Below, piece by piece: positions 1 through 11,345 of a stretch of DNA of 64,000 nt. Origin of the DNA: Punica granatum (taxonomy: Eukaryota; Streptophyta; Magnoliopsida; Myrtales; Lythraceae). The first letter of the stretch is position 1. Each line of letters begins with the position of its first letter. Both the position numbers and the translations under genes were made by a program. The notes under the pieces were generated by a model that saw nothing but the letters and a program-made list of their open reading frames with translations, made no database searches and was not told where the DNA came from. Location of the stretch: NCBI RefSeq assembly GCF_007655135.1, contig NC_045127.1:9371001-9435000 (forward strand), in the 5' to 3' direction.

Positions 1-15
1 TCTTAGTACTCTTAC

Positions 16-2217
16 CAGGGAGTGGAGCTGACCAGTCCCGCACGATCAGTTCGGCAGCTATCCTGGGTGGCCTCTGGTTTGCCATTGTATGCTCCAGTCG
101 AGGTCAGGATCTGTGCATATAACCACACTAGTGGAACTGAGAGAAGCACGGCATACCGATCGCAAATGGGCCTCTTCAATCCTACAAGACTAGGGAGATG
201 CTGCGGAAAAAGGCACGGCTAAATAGTCACAGTAGGAAACTTCTGGCACAAGTAACATATCTGATGGCGTTTGTTTATAATTCTTGAACTGAATTTGCAG
301 TAAACGTTTCTCGCATGATCGGTTACTTGATTCATGAGAGTGCAGAGAGTATGATAGCCTCAAACAATTCGTCTGCTTAAAATTAAACTATGATAAAATA
401 TTGAACGCTACACATCAGGATGATATATATAATCACCAGAACTAGTTGACATCGAACCGAATTCTACGTCTGGCTCTCATTCTACGCCGGAACTTCCGCA
501 TTATGGAAGCAAACGTGAAAGTACGTAATTTTTTTTCCTTTTTGGGCGATTACCCAGAGGAGAATACATAGTTTAGGTGGTCAAAAGAAGGATCAGGAGG
601 GAAAAGATAACTTGCCTGGGAAATGAAAACTATAGCAATCAGTGCTGGAATCCCAACTTCAATACATTTTGCCATCTACAAAACATAAAGGAAAATTATA
701 ACATTGATAAATAATGAGGTATTATCATGGCTAATGGATGTGAATGATAAGTGCCATTGCCCTTAACCATCCTCAGTTGTGACACAACTAATAATTCGAG
801 ATCCGAACTGCTTATACATTGCAAAAGTTTTTCTTCTTGTTTTTTTTTTCGAGTGTACATACTATATAATAATCAATCATCAAATCGAACATAACCCGTT
901 ATAATAAATAAACAATAATGAAATATATTATTATGTAATTACCATTGGGAAGCCGAGATAGTAAAGCCCAAGTCCTGTACATGTTACAAAAGGAGCAATT
1001 GACAGAGGGGTAAGCAACCTGCATTAAACATACGAATCAAGCGGTTGATTTATACAATCATTAATTCTTTACTTATTAATTGTATTGTTATTAGAGATAA
1101 TATTAGTCATAACAGTCATCTTTAATTACGAAATTAAGTTTGATAATGTTTGCATTTTACTCACCTTGCAACATTCCTCCACAAACCTAAGAACCCAACG
1201 GCTATCTGAAAACATCCGGCAATGATCATAGCACCTTGTACTCCCCTCATTGTCGCCTTAAACCTCTAAATAATCAATAACACAAATTAAAAATAAGAGA
1301 TAATTTACCAAAAAAAATCATCGTAAAATATTGCAGAGTCTTATCAGTATGAGGATCGTGGTTAACTCAGAGTTCGTAGTTTACTCGGTTGACGGGCAAG
1401 AACTAACTCCGGGCATACCTCTTTGGGATCAGTGATCGATCTGTAACTGCTGCCGAGGAGGATGGAAGTGACCGGTAACATGTAAGCACAGGAACCTACT
1501 GCGACGGATGGAAGCCTTGTCCCGAACAGGGTTTGCAACAGTGTGCTGACTCCGGACGCGAACAGCTGGGCCTGTATAACCGTGGCCTTCTCGTCCTGCA
1601 GGTCCCAACACCACATTCACACCCCAACAGTATAATTATTTCAAAATATTTTCAGAAAAAATAGAATAAAAAATTTAGATTGACGAATTACTTAATTGAT
1701 AAATGGGTGAGAAAATGAACCAAAAAAAAAAAAAAGATTTGTGAACTCACATTGCCACCTCCCATCTGAGGGACCAGTAAGCTGGGAATCAGGACTGTGA
1801 TGCCCAGTGTTAGGATGTAGTGCTGGAATCCCAGCAACACAGCTTCGGCTGTAATATCGAAAACTCGATATTATTAGCAAATCTACGACATCTTTGTGAA
1901 AATATTATATTCTTCATTGATCGTCTATATAACATTATATAAATATTGAAAAAGATTACGGTTCTCGTTCCATAGCCAGTGAAATGTATCATGGCATGGG
2001 AGAGAGTGCACTTACGCCAGGGAGGAGGACTATTGACACAGAACTGAATTCCGGGGAGCTGCTCCTTCACTGGATGCGGCTGCAGCTCCGCCTTTACTTC
2101 AGCAGCACCGCCGCCACTATTGCCACCACCGCCAGCAGCACTGGCAGGTTGGGGTGGGTTGTTGGCAGCACCGGCACTGCCGATGCAGCCTCCTATGCAA
2201 GAGGATAAACGAGGCAT
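16..2217 (-). CDS. Nucleobase-ascorbate transporter (NAT/NCS2), 5' seven exons, partial
   Basis: This is a plasma-membrane permease family for purines and uracil (xanthine/uracil permease fold). Exons on the minus strand are 2016-2217, 1751-1848, 1419-1595, 1165-1265, 943-1018, 616-675 and 16-200. They join in frame to about 299 residues, roughly 55% of the usual 520-540. The start is the ATG at 2217. A Gly/Ala-rich N-tail is followed by LQPHPVKEQLPGIQFCVNS, then the TM1 QH motif (GFQHY), FGTRLPSVAVGS, GLWRNVARLLTPLSIAPF and QDSCRTDRAGL, all typical of plant NATs. The C-terminal NAT signature lies outside the window, so activity cannot be judged. Within the family it reads closest to NAT4-like members as I remember them; this is a tentative inference. 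The intron after exon 6 has a GC donor (CCCAG|GCAAGT); all others are GT-AG. The last exon ends in phase 2 at the codon for Trp, as expected if the gene continues to the left. Confidence 0.93.
614..616 (-). other. GC-AG splice donor of NAT intron 6
   Basis: Exon 6 reads FISQ and ends CCCAG, followed by GCAAGT. Exon 7 begins at 200 after CCGCAG with HLPSLVGLKR, which restores the family reading FISQ-HLP. No GT donor near this point keeps the frame. AG|GCAAGT is the known strong context for U2-type GC-AG introns. Confidence 0.8.
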
Positions 2218-2984
2218 AGTATTGATGTTCTCTTCGTGTGGTTTTCCGGATCGCTAGGACGACTCAATGATGTTGAAAGGAAAGGCTTGGAGAGGAAGAG
2301 TGCCGAAGTGCCGCTGGCAGTGCTTTGAACATGGTCGTTGGAGACTTATTATATGATGGAATTCTCTTTGAGCTGTTAAAATTTGTAATTGATTAACTGA
2401 TACAAAATTATGGATTTAATTTGAAATTTGTGAGAATTTATTAGAAATATTTACTGTCAGTTAATGCAAATTAATTTATGATTGATTTTCAAGGATTGCT
2501 CTTAAACCCACAATTCATACTCCATCCTTTCCATTCCCATCTTCTTCTTTCTGATTTTGAATATAGCTTCTTCTTCTTTTTTCGATGGATGAATATAGCT
2601 ATTTCCACCCCCTTAAATAGCTAATTCATCCCGTTTACAAATTAGCGGACAAAAATACCCTTAAGTAAACAGATTTATCTCAGTTACCCATTTCTGGAAG
2701 ATAAAAAATGCTCCTTGAGGTCGCTGGTCCTAGAATCGGTATATACTCTGATATTCAAAATGTCAATGAATCCCGACGAATTCAGTTCGAATCGGATCTA
2801 TCCATTAAAGGATAAAATTTACTCAATCCCTTCGGGCTCCCTGCAGGACTCGAAATTTAAAGACCCACTTAAGTTCTCCAACAAGGAGACTCAATCCAGT
2901 GACTTCTCATGGAAAGTCTCCTTTCTTTTCTCTTCACCGATTGTCTCTCGCCAAAATTGCACTCTATCAAGAGGGAAAATAGCA
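2218..2984. other. 5' flank of the NAT gene; no gene seen
   Basis: This is the upstream (promoter-side) flank of the minus-strand transporter. I see no clear TATA box at a convincing distance. A short open frame at 2715-2990 resembles no protein I recognise and has no splice or family support. Confidence 0.4.
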
Positions 2985-3115
2985 CAGTGATGCACCTCTC
3001 GCCTGGTGACTAAGAGGTGTCGGGTTCGATACTCAGTGAGATTACCCGTGCCCCTTTATTAAATATTTAGAATTTCTATTTCAATACACTAGACCCATGA
3101 ATCTCCCTTGTAACC
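2985..3115 (+). mobile_element. tRNA-derived SINE-like element
   Basis: An A-box-like stretch (TAGCACAGTGATGCA, about 2989) is followed about 50 bp later by a B-box-like GGGTTCGATACTC (about 3029). After a short AT-rich body it ends in an A-run (3117-3125). This is the pol III promoter layout of a tRNA-derived SINE. The flanking target duplication is not clear. Confidence 0.55.
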
Positions 3116-5263
3116 GAAAAAAAAATTGTGTCTCTCTTTGTTTAAATTTCCCAACTGAATCTGCCATATGTTGGACTTTGCTAAAATATATATCTTTCTA
3201 ACATAATTTGTCTTGATTCTTACTTTCGTAATTTTCGTTGAGCATCTTATATCCATTTTTAAATAATGATTAAGTCCTCAACCGATGAAAAAGAACCCAT
3301 GACTCGTGAGGATAAAATGATTAAAAGCTTTATACAGAAAGTTAAACATCAAAAGAATATTTCCAATTCCTTCGTCATTTCAAAGGAAGCGAAAATACCA
3401 ATATATATCCGGACAGTCTAATGATAATATTAAGGCATGGCTAATTTTGCATTTACAAACAATCCACATGTTCTAAGAACAACTGTGTGCGTGCTAACTA
3501 CCATCAAGGTGTGATGCCTCCAGAGTCTCGATTAACTTCAAGCTCTTCTCGACCTAGAATACGATTTTCATGCAAACCTGCGATAAGATCAGTCTCTATT
3601 TAGTCTTCGAGTAGGTGAAAATTAGTAACCAAAGTGGATCTACCGGTATTGTCATTCGCATAAACACTAAGATACCTTGACCGACAACTAATAAGGCAAA
3701 CAAAAATCTGATTAAAATGCACATTAGATGGTGACCAAGAAAACTCAATCTACATGCTCATTCCAGGTGAACGAGATTATGAAATCCCCATATAAGCAGA
3801 TAATTGCAACGATGTTTTTCCTTCATTTCTCTAATAACGAATATCTGTACCTTCTAGACAAGGACAAAGGAAAAGAGATTTCCTATTCTATAATTTGTTT
3901 TTGCCTATATTTTCGAGCAGCCTACATTGTCTGAAGACACTCGATCCATCCCAAAACCATCCATGACAAGAATTAGAAATAACTAGGCACTGCTGCTACA
4001 TAGATGCAAATGCATGATCAGAAGTCCAGCAATCGAAGTATAGCTTTGATCTTTAATATGTGGGATGCAAATAGTACTGCGATTAAAAAGTGTGGGGTCA
4101 TTGAACGTAGACTTCTGGACAAGCAGAACACACAAGTTCATGTTTAGTACGTAAGAGATACCAAAATCCTGACAGTTTTCATGCATAGAATCGTGCAGAA
4201 TTTGCTGTAAAAGCAAACATCTCTCTCAGAAGTAAAGGCATTAAGAAGTTTGTCATGGATCACCAACTTGCAGAACTGACAGATTGCAAGGCATATGATC
4301 ACCATAAAATTCCTACATGGCTCTAGCCCTTCAGAGCCACAATTTGGTTTCCTCGGCTCAAATCTGGTTTTTTGACATCCTGTGATGACAGATATTGTGA
4401 TCTACCAACCCAAACTCCTAAGAAACCAAAACAACTAATACCAGAATAAGCACATGCAAGCTACTACACGATGCGGTACCCCAAGTTATGATTTCAACAT
4501 GAAAATCATGATTAAGCACTTTAATATGTTCTTCGTCCATTTTGGAGAGTTCAAGTGACACATCCATGTTATTTGCAGGGAACACGTCAATGTATTTGTG
4601 AAGATTATATCAACATTTGCATTGTAAAATGATCTGACTGTGCTTTAGCATGATCTAAAATAGTGAAACAGCTACATATTCCACATCGACAACTTTAGAG
4701 AGACCTGACAGCCTTGACCTCAAACAAGGTATAAATTCCATCAAAGGTCTAAAGACGATCTCATTCATCAAAGTTATGCAGTATTTTATCAACTAACCGG
4801 CCAAGACCTTTTCAACACCCAAACTATTATGGCAACAACTTAATAAAGAATGTGTAAAGAATTTTTGACATTTCCCATTAAATAGAGTTACAGAGTGCTT
4901 GGGTTCCTGCTGTCTATCTTTGTACTTTATGTATCCTAAGCACTCTTTCTCACATTTAAGGCAATAGCCAGATTTTGTTCACTGCCTAACAAGAAATTCT
5001 CCCCCGATTACTCTGCTAGAATTGCTTTGAAAATCAATAACAAAATGAAAATCATCCGTAAAGCAACTCCAAAACCATTCTAGCTAGACAGCTTGACATC
5101 AATGCATCATCCAGTAGCATGTACCAGTGAATTATCACAAAGAAGAAACCACACAAACACCCAGGTCTGCGTAATGCAAATAAAGACATGCATATATTAA
5201 TATCAAAGGATGCAATGCGAAATAATATGGTACGTATAGTAATCTCACCAATCATGCAGATTA
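3116..5263. other. Intergenic; no gene recognised
   Basis: AT-rich sequence with only short open frames that look like no known protein. The right part (about 4800-5263) lies directly 3' of the minus-strand gene at 5264-6892 and probably holds its 3' untranslated region and terminator. I could not place a definite polyadenylation signal. Confidence 0.4.
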
Positions 5264-6892
5264 CTAGTCGAGCCACTCCAGAGAGGCACTTGAATGCCGA
5301 CTTGCACCACCAGTAGCAGTCTCCCCTTTCTTCACCCAAACCGTTTCACAACTTATCTGCTTCCTCACATCCTTCCGCCCCTTAGACCTCCCATGAGAAT
5401 CCCTTCTATACCTGCGATCTTCCATCCTTATAGGCCGACCAAGTTCCCCTTTCCGATCATTATCCTCTGTCGACATGTGACGGGGCCGCCACTCAACCTC
5501 AGGTGCCATATTGACACCAACCACATCCCTGATTCCCTGGCCAGCTTCCACCTCCATTAACTTGCTCCCCACAGATACATCCTTCTCGCTCTTACTTTTC
5601 CAACACTTTTTCCCGCTCTTCCTTGTCTGAGCACTCTCTTTAGCTGCCTCCTCTGGCAGCACCAGCCCATCACCACCTGCCATCTTCAACTGCACAAACG
5701 TGCTCCTGTTCTCGGTCCCATTCCCATCTTTGATTCCTTCACTGGAGGAAACTTCTGCCATCTCCACTTGATCCTCCTTGACTATGTTTTTGTTCTTCGA
5801 CCTAGACTCAACCCTCGTGTCCTTCCTCAACGGAACACTCTCTCCAACAGCCCCTTCTGCCGGTGCTTCGCCATCCCCTGCTGCCGCTGCTTCACCATCC
5901 CCTGCTGCCGCTGCAAACCCATTCTTCACAACCTTGCCCTTGTTCTTCGACCCAGACCGACCTCTCATGTCTTTCTTCGATGAAGGACCCTCTCCAGGAG
6001 CACCCTCTGGCTGTGCTTGCCCATCCTCTGCAGCCACCTCTCCATTCTCCACAACTGCCCTCTTGCTTTTCGACTTAGACGAAGGCCGCCTGCTTTTCCT
6101 AGAAAAAGAACCCTCTTTTGCCGCCTCCTCTGGCGGCACGTCCGCTACACCATCCATCTGCTCCTTCCCCATCCCCTTCTCGACAAGTGAGCTGCTGCTT
6201 TCGGGCCTGAACTTGTCTTGGACGCCCTTACTTGAGGAGACTCTCCGCCGGGGCGTCCCCTTCGATGGCTTTTGCGTTCCTCCTATTGCCTCCTTAACCC
6301 CTTTCCCTCCCAGAGCGCCATTGCTCTTAGGCCTAGACTCATCCTTCTCAGCCTTCATCAACGGAGAGTTCTCTCCATCCGCTTCCTCCCTCGGGCCATC
6401 CACTCCAGCACCTTCCGCCTCCACCGCATTCTCGTTAACCAAGCTGTGGCTCTTCGAGGCAGGCTTCTTCCTGAAGCCCTTCCGCGACGAGCCACTAGTT
6501 TCGCAAAGCTCCGCCCCGTCCGCTCCCGTCCCCACCCTATTCTCCTCCGCCTTCGCAATGATCCTCCCCTCCTTATCGCTCCACCACCTCCCACTGCCAC
6601 CAAGACGGGAGAAATAAGCCCGGGGTGGTTCCCACCCGATGCGACCTAGCTTCCCTGCACCACGGTCGGTCTGCACGTGCCCCGAGGTATGCGGCGGCTG
6701 GGACCGCGATCGCGATTCCGGTTGTTGCTGCCGCGCCTGCTTCGTCTCCTCATCTTTCCCGGATTCCTGCTTCTCGGCCTCGAGCTGCTGCTGCTGCTGC
6801 TGCTCCTGCCTCCGCTTGAGCCACCGCTCCTGGAGGTCCTTGATGGTCACGAAGTTCGCGGGGAGGGACAAGGAGGTGCCGTCGTTTTCCAT
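5264..6892 (-). CDS. Disordered K/S/E-rich plant protein of unknown function
   Basis: A single long open frame of 542 codons. The first ATG is at 6892; the frame stays open further upstream but without an ATG. The N-terminus (MENDGTSLSLPANFVTIKDL, then QERWLKRR) looks like a folded or conserved plant motif. It is followed by a poly-Q/E stretch, then a short aromatic segment (WEPPRAYFSRLGGSGRWWSD). After that come about 380 residues of low-complexity basic/acidic repeats such as SRKSRRPSSKSKSKR. The C-terminus is basic and Arg-rich (EDRRYRRDSHGRSKGRK) and ends SASLEWLD. The composition suggests a nuclear, intrinsically disordered protein. I see no catalytic motif and do not recognise the family with certainty. 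A 24-bp DNA tandem repeat inside the gene (about 5869-5916) encodes an Ala/Gly/Glu repeat. Its length without a stop argues that the frame is real. Confidence 0.7.
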   Translation of the reverse strand: MENDGTSLSLPANFVTIKDLQERWLKRRQEQQQQQQLEAEKQESGKDEETKQARQQQPESRSRSQPPHTSGHVQTDRGAGKLGRIGWEPPRAYFSRLGGSGRWWSDKEGRIIAKAEENRVGTGADGAELCETSGSSRKGFRKKPASKSHSLVNENAVEAEGAGVDGPREEADGENSPLMKAEKDESRPKSNGALGGKGVKEAIGGTQKPSKGTPRRRVSSSKGVQDKFRPESSSSLVEKGMGKEQMDGVADVPPEEAAKEGSFSRKSRRPSSKSKSKRAVVENGEVAAEDGQAQPEGAPGEGPSSKKDMRGRSGSKNKGKVVKNGFAAAAGDGEAAAAGDGEAPAEGAVGESVPLRKDTRVESRSKNKNIVKEDQVEMAEVSSSEGIKDGNGTENRSTFVQLKMAGGDGLVLPEEAAKESAQTRKSGKKCWKSKSEKDVSVGSKLMEVEAGQGIRDVVGVNMAPEVEWRPRHMSTEDNDRKGELGRPIRMEDRRYRRDSHGRSKGRKDVRKQISCETVWVKKGETATGGASRHSSASLEWLD

Positions 6893-7040
6893 TGGTGAGG
6901 GGAAAGCGATCGATTGCTCGAGGAGGAATGGGGAATGTGGAGGGTTCGCATTGACGGGGAGATCGTATATCAAGAAGAAGAGGAAGCTGGAAGAAGAAGG
7001 AGGAGGGCACAGTTGCAGAAGAGGAGAGAGCGTACGGAAA

Positions 7041-7064
7041 TATCTATATATATATATATATATA
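7041..7064. repeat. (TA)n microsatellite
   Basis: Uninterrupted TA dinucleotides about 150 bp upstream of the start codon of the minus-strand gene. It lies in the promoter or 5' untranslated region and is probably length-variable. Confidence 0.9.
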
Positions 7065-7537
7065 AGAGATATAGGTATTTAATTTAACCTCCCCAATTTC
7101 GTGCAATTAGGTGCCTCGACAATACTAATCATAGATACTGTCCCGGGGAATTAGATGGAGTCTCTGATATATCCCTGGAAAGGGAAACGATCATACGGTG
7201 ATGATTAAGTTTATTTAGTTGGGACAGTCACAACGAATTAATAATCCGACTTACTCTTTAATTTAATAATAATAATAAAAGATATATCCCAAGGAAGAGG
7301 TGGAATTAGATGGACTCTATGATATCTCAAACCAGGTTTCTTCAAATTCAAGCAGTTGTCTGTTGCTTCGGTTGAGCAGCTCCTGGACATGCTTTTGTTT
7401 CCGTCTTTGGTGATTCCAACCAAGAACACTGAAAAGAATGATTTCAGTTAGGTCACTCTCTTTGCTATATGAAAATTGATGACTTGCATTTGGAACTGTG
7501 AAAGAAGTATGAAGATGTCTCGGGTTATTATATTGAC
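7065..7537. other. Promoter-side flank; nothing else recognised
   Basis: This is the upstream flank of the minus-strand 5264-6892 gene. No other coding or repeat feature is convincing here. Confidence 0.35.
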
Positions 7538-7772
7538 TTGTTTGGTTTTAAAATGTGATTTTTAAAATCACATTTTTAACTTAATTCTATCTATGATAAA
7601 ACAAAATAACTCATACAAAGTCAAAGGGTGGGTCCCATTTATACCACTCTTTTTTTCATAACAAAACAAAATAATTCATACAAAGTCAAAGGGTGAGTCT
7701 CATACATAACCATTTATACAATTCTTTTTTAAAATTAAAATATGATTTTAAAATCTCACTTTGAAACCAACG
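7538..7772. mobile_element. MITE-like element with GTTTGGTTT terminal repeats
   Basis: The left end (TTGTTTGGTTTTAAAATG) and right end (ATTTTAAAATCTCACTTTG, then AAACCAA) are inverted relative to each other. Inside are two direct copies of a segment of about 38 bp with core CATACAAAGTCAAAGGGTG (about 7612 and 7676). It is short, AT-rich and has no coding capacity. Elements with the same GTTTGGTTT ends occur at 18121 and 41430. Confidence 0.55.
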
Positions 7773-8130
7773 CAGTATAAAATTTTTATTTAAATTCTAA
7801 AAATTCCCTATTTGGTAGCTCTATTATGTTCCGGACTATGTCGGATGCCCTCGCAATACGACCTAATGCCTCAGCTCCCTATGCTCGATAGCTCCGAAAT
7901 AAGGTTCTTGAAACGGATAGCAAATACAGGCAACATATATCCGCTATGTTGCTTTACGGAACACATATACTCTTTCATCGGAGGAAACACATTAAAGGAA
8001 TTCTCTACCTAAGGGGAGTAGTATCAACAAAATTTCTACAATGTCTATATAACTACTCGATCGCATTACTCATTATCGACCACCAGAAACCCTATCAACA
8101 CTTCATTTCGATGCTTAAGTTCGACGATAA

Positions 8131-8334
8131 CAGAGATGCTCTCAATCTTTGTCATTCCAATATGAGGGCCATGTTGCCACAGTATTCGATCGACAATCTG
8201 TCACTGGCATTCAATTCCCCTACTATTGGAATTACAATTATTACGAAGTTCTGGATAAAAACGACACACGGATTGTATGTCCAACATGGGCTATGGACAT
8301 TGAACTTTTTAGATTCAAGGTTGCAAAAATATAA
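8131..8334 (+). pseudogene. Unrecognised exon-like open segment
   Basis: An open stretch of 67 codons, rich in aromatic residues (for example QFPYYWNYNYYEVLD and CPTWAMDIELF), stands out from the non-coding background. There is no ATG, and a stop (TAA at 8128) lies directly upstream, so at best it is an exon or a gene relic. The 3-kb tandem duplication begins at 8325 and cuts into its last codons, so only this one copy exists. I do not recognise the family. Confidence 0.3.
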
Positions 8335-10398
8335 CTCTTGCTATTACTAAATATAAGATGACCCTATACTTCGTATCTCAACAAATGAAATAATACATAC
8401 GAAAATATTACGTTTTATTTTTATATAGTATATTTCATATTTCAATTTCATATAACTGTTCATATTAAAAAGTACATTCAATTTTCCTAAAAAAAGCAAA
8501 TACTAATATATACTTCAAATCTATATTACGTTAATTAATACATAATACTACATGTATGTATTATAGTTTTAAAAATTCAATTATTTATTTACGAGAAAAA
8601 CGACCAAAATAAAATTTGCGCATGATTGAATACTAGTTTTGGTAATTTCGGTATTTTTGGAGGAAAATTGGACAAAGGAGGAAAGGTGGGGGGAGCGTAT
8701 GTTAATAACTTAATATTAATGACCTGAGAGCTCTACAGCTGACCATATTCTCGAGCTCAAAGGTTGAATTCCATGACACGCCAAATCGACTTCGGCCCTT
8801 CGGGTTGGGTTCGAAATCGACTGGAAATACTTCGCAAACGAGGAAAAGCCGATACTTGAACAAGTTAGTCTTAATTACTAGACCGAGAGCATTAAATAAC
8901 TTCACCAAAAGATTGATTTCGGGTGAGATTAGCCATATTCAGGTCAATTTTGGATGGAATTTTCTTGCTTGCATATTGACATCCCATGATGACAAAATGC
9001 TTCCATGGGAAGTTATTCAATTACTTTTCTTTTCTTTTTTAATGTGTATTATTACCTATCATTCAAAATCCAATAAATTCCGACTAATTTAAGTTCTAGA
9101 CAATCTCCTTAAGAAATGGATGGTAAACCGATTCCTTTCAGTCAAACAATAACAATTGGAATGTTTAGTTTTACTTTTCATTTTATTTGAAACAAACTAA
9201 AATGGCTCGTAAAATACCTTTCCAATTTACGGATTTTATTAGTATGGTATGTCTTTGAATTAGCTATTGAGATTTCTATTTTATTATACTAGACTCGTTA
9301 ACTTTATTTGTAACGGATAGAAGACCTTTTCAATTTACCGATTTTGTCAGCAATTTTATTGATTTATTGCTCACCAGATAGGATTTCGTGACAAACAAAG
9401 CTCGATCAAAGCCCAAATTGGCAGGAAAGAAAACAGACTGAAAAGAAAAAAGAATAAAGAAATGAATAAAAAGAGGAATAATAAACAACTCATTAGCAAA
9501 AAAAGATGTCATAATGACTCGATAATTCGGAATGCCTATTTTCATGCCTTCATGTCGAAGCTCTTGCATTTTGCATTTCTTATAGACATTGACAACATGA
9601 AACTAACAATAATCAAACCATAATAATAATATAATCAATTAAAATGATTTCTCAATATGTCTACGGTCAATTGTCTCTCTTTATAATAAATGAAAGGTCC
9701 TTAATGAATAAGTAAAAGACTGCGAGGCCGACCGTCGGAAATCATATAGAAAGATAATCGTGTAAAGAACATCATATGTCTACATTTGGAACTCTCATCA
9801 AATTCTATAGCTCCTTGTCCATCGAAAAAAAAAAATCTACAGCTTCTTTGGTATTGATGAAAATCCTACGCAAAGTATTTTTTTGGAATGTAGAAATTTA
9901 TTAGTGTAAAAATTTATTAGAGTAACAGAAGCAAATAATTTACATGCCTCTCGAGGGGAAAAGGAAAAAAAAACTTAAATCACTTGCGAAACGAACATCT
10001 ATAATCTAATAATACATATGTAAAGTAATTATGTATTAAATATACATAATTAATTTGATTTTCTATTTAAATTTTATTTCCTAAGAAATGATACATAATA
10101 CAAAAATATTGAAATTTCATGCACCAAATAAATACAACTTTTTGTTATGAAAGTCCTTCAAAATCTAATTTTTTTAAAATGTAGTTTTTTTTGTTCTTAT
10201 TAATATTGTAGCGTTTCTATATATATATATATATATTGCATCTATAATATAATAATGAGGAAATTTGTATATACATAATTTATTTAATTTTATTCTTATA
10301 GTTCATTATATAAATTCAAAATACCAATAATTTTTTTTGTAGCAAATTTACATATGAAATGTTACTTGAATATCGTATATAAGTCATATTATAATTTT

Positions 10399-11345
10399 GG
10401 GAGAAGTGCGGCAGAAGTCTTACAAGTTTGGATTTTTTTACTTCAGTCCTATAAGTTTTATTTTGAAATTTTCAGTCCTATATGTTTGTTGCATAGAACA
10501 CTTTTGTTCTTTTTTGTTAACAACTGTTAGGGAGCTACTCACGTGGACATAACACCATCAAATCCGTCCTAGATGGCTATTAATTATCCATGTGATAATT
10601 TTTATTGGTTGAAAATTAAAATGCTAGAAAATAAAAAAATGCATAAATTAAAATAAGAAGTCCACATGGAAATTTTCTATTGGCTGAAAACATTTAAAAC
10701 AAAAAGAATTAAAATTAATTATTTTTAATAATAAAAAAATATATAATTTTTTTTAAAAAAAAATCAAAACAGGGGGTGATGGTTGGTGGTAGGGCCTCGA
10801 CCCCGGCCACCACCCACTTGATTGGAGTCGTCGGTGACCACAAAGGTCATCGACGACCTCAATCCAGGTGGTGGTGGCCGAGATCGCGGCCTCACTCGCT
10901 GAAATCGAAAGAACCCCCAAAGTGAGGTTTCGATCCTAGCCACCATCTCCCAAATTGTAGTCGCCAGTGACCACAGAGGGTGCCTAGATCCCAACCATGG
11001 GATCAAGGCCCCTCTTGCCGGGATTGGGAGAATTCTTAAATGACACTCTATGTGGTCACCGGCGACTCCAATCGGGGTGGCAGCTGGGATCGAGGCCTAT
11101 ATTGCCAGCCATGGCTCTCCAAGCCATTCTTTTTCCCTCTTTCGATTTTCTTTTTTTTTTTTTAATTATTTTAAAAATTTTCCTATTTATAATATCTTCA
11201 GTCAATAAAAATTACCATCAACCAATAGAAAATTGCCACGTGGATTTCTTAATTTAATTTATAAAATTATTTATTGATTTTCTAATATTTTAATTTTTAG
11301 CTAATAGGAAATTACCATGTAGACAATTAACAGCCACTAGGACGG
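10399..11345. mobile_element. Foldback/long-TIR element, copy A (right arm truncated)
   Basis: Starts GGGAGAAGTGCGGCAGAAG and carries the same left arm and GC-rich core as copy B. Its right arm stops at GACGG (11345), exactly at the junction with the second duplication unit, so about 170 bp of the right arm are missing. No coding capacity for a transposase was seen. Confidence 0.85.
10764..11120. repeat. GC-rich palindromic core of foldback element A
   Basis: Sharply GC-rich inside an AT-rich element. It holds several inverted copies of a motif related to GGTCACCGGCGAC, with flanking GTGGTGGCCGAGATCG-type blocks. Related cores occur at 13850-14210, 25900-26270 and 52860-52990. Confidence 0.6.

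Larger units (their letters stand above)
8325..11345. repeat. 3-kb tandem direct duplication, copy 1
   Basis: Begins AAAAATATAACTCTTGC and runs 3021 bp to the direct repeat start at 11346. Copies 1 and 2 are collinear along their whole length, with scattered substitutions and small indels. Examples: a segment of about 45 bp present in copy 2 at about 12150-12195 is missing from copy 1, and copy 1 has extra bases near 9721. Short parallel open frames (8702-8908 and 9330-9569) recur in copy 2, but they resemble no known protein. A left-arm-complete, right-truncated foldback element forms its right end. Confidence 0.95.

Noticed and set aside
1810..2217. Long 135-codon reading through NAT exon 1 without splicing
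   Set aside because: The downstream part leaves the family sequence at the GTAAGTG donor (2015); splicing to 1848 restores GFQHY.
2985..3115. A functional tRNA gene
   Set aside because: Only box-like motifs are present; no cloverleaf can be formed, and the A-run at the end fits a SINE.
5778..6617. Long plus-strand open frame of 279 codons opposite the disordered protein
   Set aside because: It is the antisense shadow of the GC- and codon-biased minus-strand gene; it is Pro/Ser/Phe low-complexity with no family features.
6639..7082. Plus-strand frame rich in Cys/Ser and ending in Tyr/Ile repeats
   Set aside because: It arises from the CAG/CTG and TA repeats of the minus-strand gene and its leader.
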